From: Halorubrum sp. JWXQ-INN 858
GTDB taxonomy: Archaea; Halobacteriota; Halobacteria; Halobacteriales; Haloferacaceae
NCBI RefSeq assembly: GCF_009806985.1
Contig: NZ_WUAX01000016.1
Coordinates: 556,976 to 620,975 of the forward strand
Direction: 5' to 3'
Length of the DNA: 64,000 nt
A program made the position numbers and the translations under genes. Numbering within the stretch: position 1 is the first letter of the stretch; each line of letters starts with the position of its first letter. The notes below the pieces were generated by a model. That model was not told the DNA's origin. It saw only the letters and a program-made list of their open reading frames with translations, and ran no database searches. Positions 62,243 to 64,000 of this stretch are shown here, piece by piece.

Positions 62243-62265
62243 ACGCGACACGTCGCCCCGACGCC

Positions 62266-62272
62266 TTTTAAA
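62266..62272 (-). promoter_or_regulatory. TATA element of the acidic helical protein gene
   Basis: TTTTAAA is centred 27 bases before the leftward ATG at 62242, the leaderless spacing. Confidence 0.6.
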
Positions 62273-62398
62273 GCCGTGCCCGAAAGCGGAAGTGAAACCG
62301 TCCCCGCCGCGCCGTCTCCCGTCCGTTCGGCCGACGAGGGCGTTCAGTTCCGCCCAGCGTCGCCGTCGGCGGATCGTGACCGCCGGTCGTGACCGCCG

Positions 62399-63184
62399 TC
62401 AGCGACGGGCGCTCGAGGACGGGACGTCCCGGTCGACGACCGCACGGAGGAGGTCGACGAGCGCGTCGCTCGCGCGGTCGAGCAGCTCCTGCCCGCGCTC
62501 CGCGTCGCCGTCGGCCGGGTCGCCGACCACGCCGTTGTCGGTGAACTCGTCGGAGTCGTGCGCGAGGTTGACGCCGGCGACCCACTCGCCCCAGCGGTCG
62601 GCCGCACCCGCCCGGGCCGCCTCGATCCGGTCCTCGCGAACGAGGTCGGGGTTGCTCGCGCGCAACAGCGCCGTCTCTAACGGTCCGGCGTGGCCCATGT
62701 CGCTCGCGTGTTCGCCGACCGCCTCGAACCACGTGAACGCCACCGCGTACCCGTCGTGGTCGGGGTCACGCGAGAACCGTCGGGCGACCTCCGCGAGGGC
62801 CTCCACGTTCCCGCCGTGGCCGTTCACGAACACGACGCGCTCGATCCCGTGGGCGGTCAGCGAGGCCGCGGCCTCGCGGACGTACGCCCGGAACGTCCCC
62901 GGCCGCACCCACATCGTCCCGTCGAACGCGCGGTGCTCCTCGGCGACGCCGACCGGGATCGGTGGCGTCACCGCCGTCTCCCCGCGGGCGACGGCCGCGG
63001 CGACGCCGTCGCGGTCCCGGTCGCCGTACGCCGCCGCCGCGGCCTCCGCGACCGCGACCGCGTTGAGGGTGTCGGTCCCGAGGGGGGCGTGTGGCCCGTG
63101 CTGTTCGGTGCTCCCGACCGGGACGACGGCGACGTCGACGTCGGCGTCCCGCACGTCGGTCCAGGTGGCGTCCGAGAGTCGCAT
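62399..63184 (-). CDS. Creatininase-family amidohydrolase
   Basis: This 261-residue enzyme has the metal-binding set of the creatininase family: PVGSTEQHGPHAPLGTD near the N-terminus, FVNGHGGNVEAL and GHAGPLETALL. In archaea, related proteins (ArfB) remove a formyl group in flavin and deazaflavin biosynthesis, so that is a good candidate; ordinary creatininase or mycofactocin-type roles are less likely here. A TATAG element near 63211 lies 27 bases before the ATG. Confidence 0.85.
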   Translation of the reverse strand: MRLSDATWTDVRDADVDVAVVPVGSTEQHGPHAPLGTDTLNAVAVAEAAAAAYGDRDRDGVAAAVARGETAVTPPIPVGVAEEHRAFDGTMWVRPGTFRAYVREAAASLTAHGIERVVFVNGHGGNVEALAEVARRFSRDPDHDGYAVAFTWFEAVGEHASDMGHAGPLETALLRASNPDLVREDRIEAARAGAADRWGEWVAGVNLAHDSDEFTDNGVVGDPADGDAERGQELLDRASDALVDLLRAVVDRDVPSSSARR

Positions 63185-63233
63185 ACCGCCAGTCGACGGC
63201 CCGACGCCGTATAGCCGACGGTCCGAGCCGGAC

Positions 63234-63359
63234 GGTGCGGACGGTGCGGGCGGTACGGGCGGTACGGGCGGTACGGACGGTGCGGGCGATGCGGGCGGTA
63301 CGGGCGGTACGGACGGTGCGGGCGATGCGGGCGGTGCGGGCGATGCGGGCGGTACGGGC
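63234..63359. repeat. 9-bp minisatellite, 14 units
   Basis: Fourteen uninterrupted units of GGTACGGGC with G/A and A/G variants (GGTGCGGGC, GATGCGGGC, GGTACGGAC) run from 63234 to 63359. Units differing by single bases appear in repeating order, which suggests both slippage and duplication of larger blocks. It lies between the divergent promoters of the creatininase and the small acidic gene. Confidence 0.9.
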
Positions 63360-63438
63360 AGTATGCGCGGCAGGGACGACCGGTCCGACGCTGCGGCCGG
63401 TCCCGAAGGTTAACACGATACCCTCACCAACGGCGGGC

Positions 63439-63801
63439 ATGGGGAACGAAGGCGGGGATGGGACGCGCGTCGACGGAGTCGAGTTCGGCGCGCTCAAGGA
63501 GGCGCTACAGGAACACCAGTACCCGGTGACGGCGTCGGAGCTGGTCGAGGTGTACGGTGGCTTCGAACTCGAGGGGCCGAACGGGACCGACAGCGTGGAG
63601 AAAGCCCTCCGCCACGCCGACGTCGACAGCTTCCGGACCCCGGGAGACGTCCGCGACGCGATCGTGCACGCGGTCGGGAACGAACAGGGAGACGGAGACG
63701 AAGAAGCAGACGGGGACGAGAACGGTAACGGAAGCAAGGACGAGAGCGACCCTGACGATGACGACGGCGCGAGCGGCGACTGGAGCCCGAAGTCGGTCTG
63801 A
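63439..63801 (+). CDS. Small acidic haloarchaeal protein
   Basis: This 120-residue protein has a compact N-terminal helical domain (FGALKEALQEHQYPVTASELVEVYGGFELEGPNG, then EKALRHADVDSFRTPGDVRDAIVHAVG) and a disordered Asp/Glu/Gly tail. The domain resembles a small haloarchaeal DUF family I cannot name with certainty. A weak TTAACAC element lies about 27 bases upstream. No function is known. Confidence 0.75.
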   Translation: MGNEGGDGTRVDGVEFGALKEALQEHQYPVTASELVEVYGGFELEGPNGTDSVEKALRHADVDSFRTPGDVRDAIVHAVGNEQGDGDEEADGDENGNGSKDESDPDDDDGASGDWSPKSV

Positions 63802-63843
63802 GCGGAGAGCAAGGAGACCCGAGCCAGGGGACCCGAAGAGCCC

Positions 63844-64000
63844 TCAGTCGTCGTCGTTCCCGGCGTCGTCGGCGATCCGGGCCGTCCGGCGCTGTGCCCG
63901 GTCGATGAACTCCTGGGGGAGCTCGTCGATCTCGCCCGCCTGCACGCCCCAGAGGTGTGCGTACAGCCCGTCCTCGGCGATCAGGTTCCCGTGGGTTCCG
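63844..64000 (-). CDS. ABC transporter ATP-binding protein, C-terminal end
   Basis: The leftward frame enters from the right edge and ends with a stop at 63844, giving 51 residues. It begins GTHGNLIAEDGLYAHLWGVQAGE, the typical tail of an ATPase domain after the H-loop (as in multidrug and lipid exporters), and ends with an acidic stretch. The rest of the gene, including the Walker motifs, lies outside the window. Confidence 0.8.
   Translation of the reverse strand, partial: GTHGNLIAEDGLYAHLWGVQAGEIDELPQEFIDRAQRRTARIADDAGNDDD

Noticed and set aside
7818..63359. Could any tandem array be a CRISPR?
   Set aside because: Units are contiguous or nearly so, without unique spacers, and no cas genes are present.
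1..64000. tRNA, rRNA, insertion sequence or integrated element.
   Set aside because: I saw no tRNA-like cloverleaf sequence, rRNA, transposase, integrase or terminal inverted repeat. Gene content is ordinary chromosomal.

Overview
The window is a GC-rich stretch of haloarchaeal chromosome. Its proteins are strongly acidic. It encodes a SAMP-activating E1-like enzyme, SRP54, the proteasomal ATPase PAN, an archaeal Mre11-Rad50 pair, an intein-bearing family B DNA polymerase, a tubulin-like CetZ/FtsZ relative and many small proteins of haloarchaeal type. Many start codons lie about 27 bases after a TATA element (TTTATA, CTTTTAAG and similar), the pattern of leaderless haloarchaeal transcripts; I used that spacing to choose several starts. 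A Halorubrum-like organism is my best guess, but the exact genus is not established. I see no rRNA, tRNA, CRISPR array, insertion sequence or integrase.

Layout. 0.1-12 kb: ubaA, a zinc-ribbon membrane protein, a glutaredoxin-like protein, an HNH endonuclease, a nucleobase permease beside the PRTase-like regulator GfcR, a CPA2 antiporter with stress-protein domains, a membrane-anchored 2Fe-2S ferredoxin, an MFS transporter, SRP54 and an alpha/beta hydrolase. 12-20 kb: pantoate kinase, a coupled hydantoinase/oxoprolinase pair, a DtxR-type regulator beside a ferritin-like protein, and a class III aminotransferase. 20-28 kb: the sufCBD iron-sulfur assembly operon and polB with its intein. 28-36 kb: small haloarchaeal proteins, an overlapping operon of a small protein, mre11 and rad50, a small winged-helix regulator, and PAN.

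36-49 kb: a DHH phosphoesterase, then a long leftward unit that builds a type IV pilus-like machine: coiled-coil protein, pilin-like protein, secretion ATPase, membrane platform protein, three small membrane-anchored proteins and a 1090-residue protein with a prepilin-like N-terminus, followed by a small helical protein and a sugar-epimerase-like SDR. A tubulin-like gene is transcribed divergently from it. This is the most system-like, poorly described part of the window. 49-64 kb: tyrS, a DUF460-type RNase H-like protein, an amidase, uvrA, a lycopene cyclase-Brp/Blh retinal module, a CadD-like transporter, UspA, a dihydroneopterin aldolase, a creatininase-family enzyme, small haloarchaeal proteins and the end of an ABC transporter.

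A second theme is the large number of unrelated short tandem repeats in intergenic DNA (periods of 9, 13, 17, 19, 22, 25, 27, 30 and 33 bp). The 25-bp one places a TTATAA element exactly every 25 bases.
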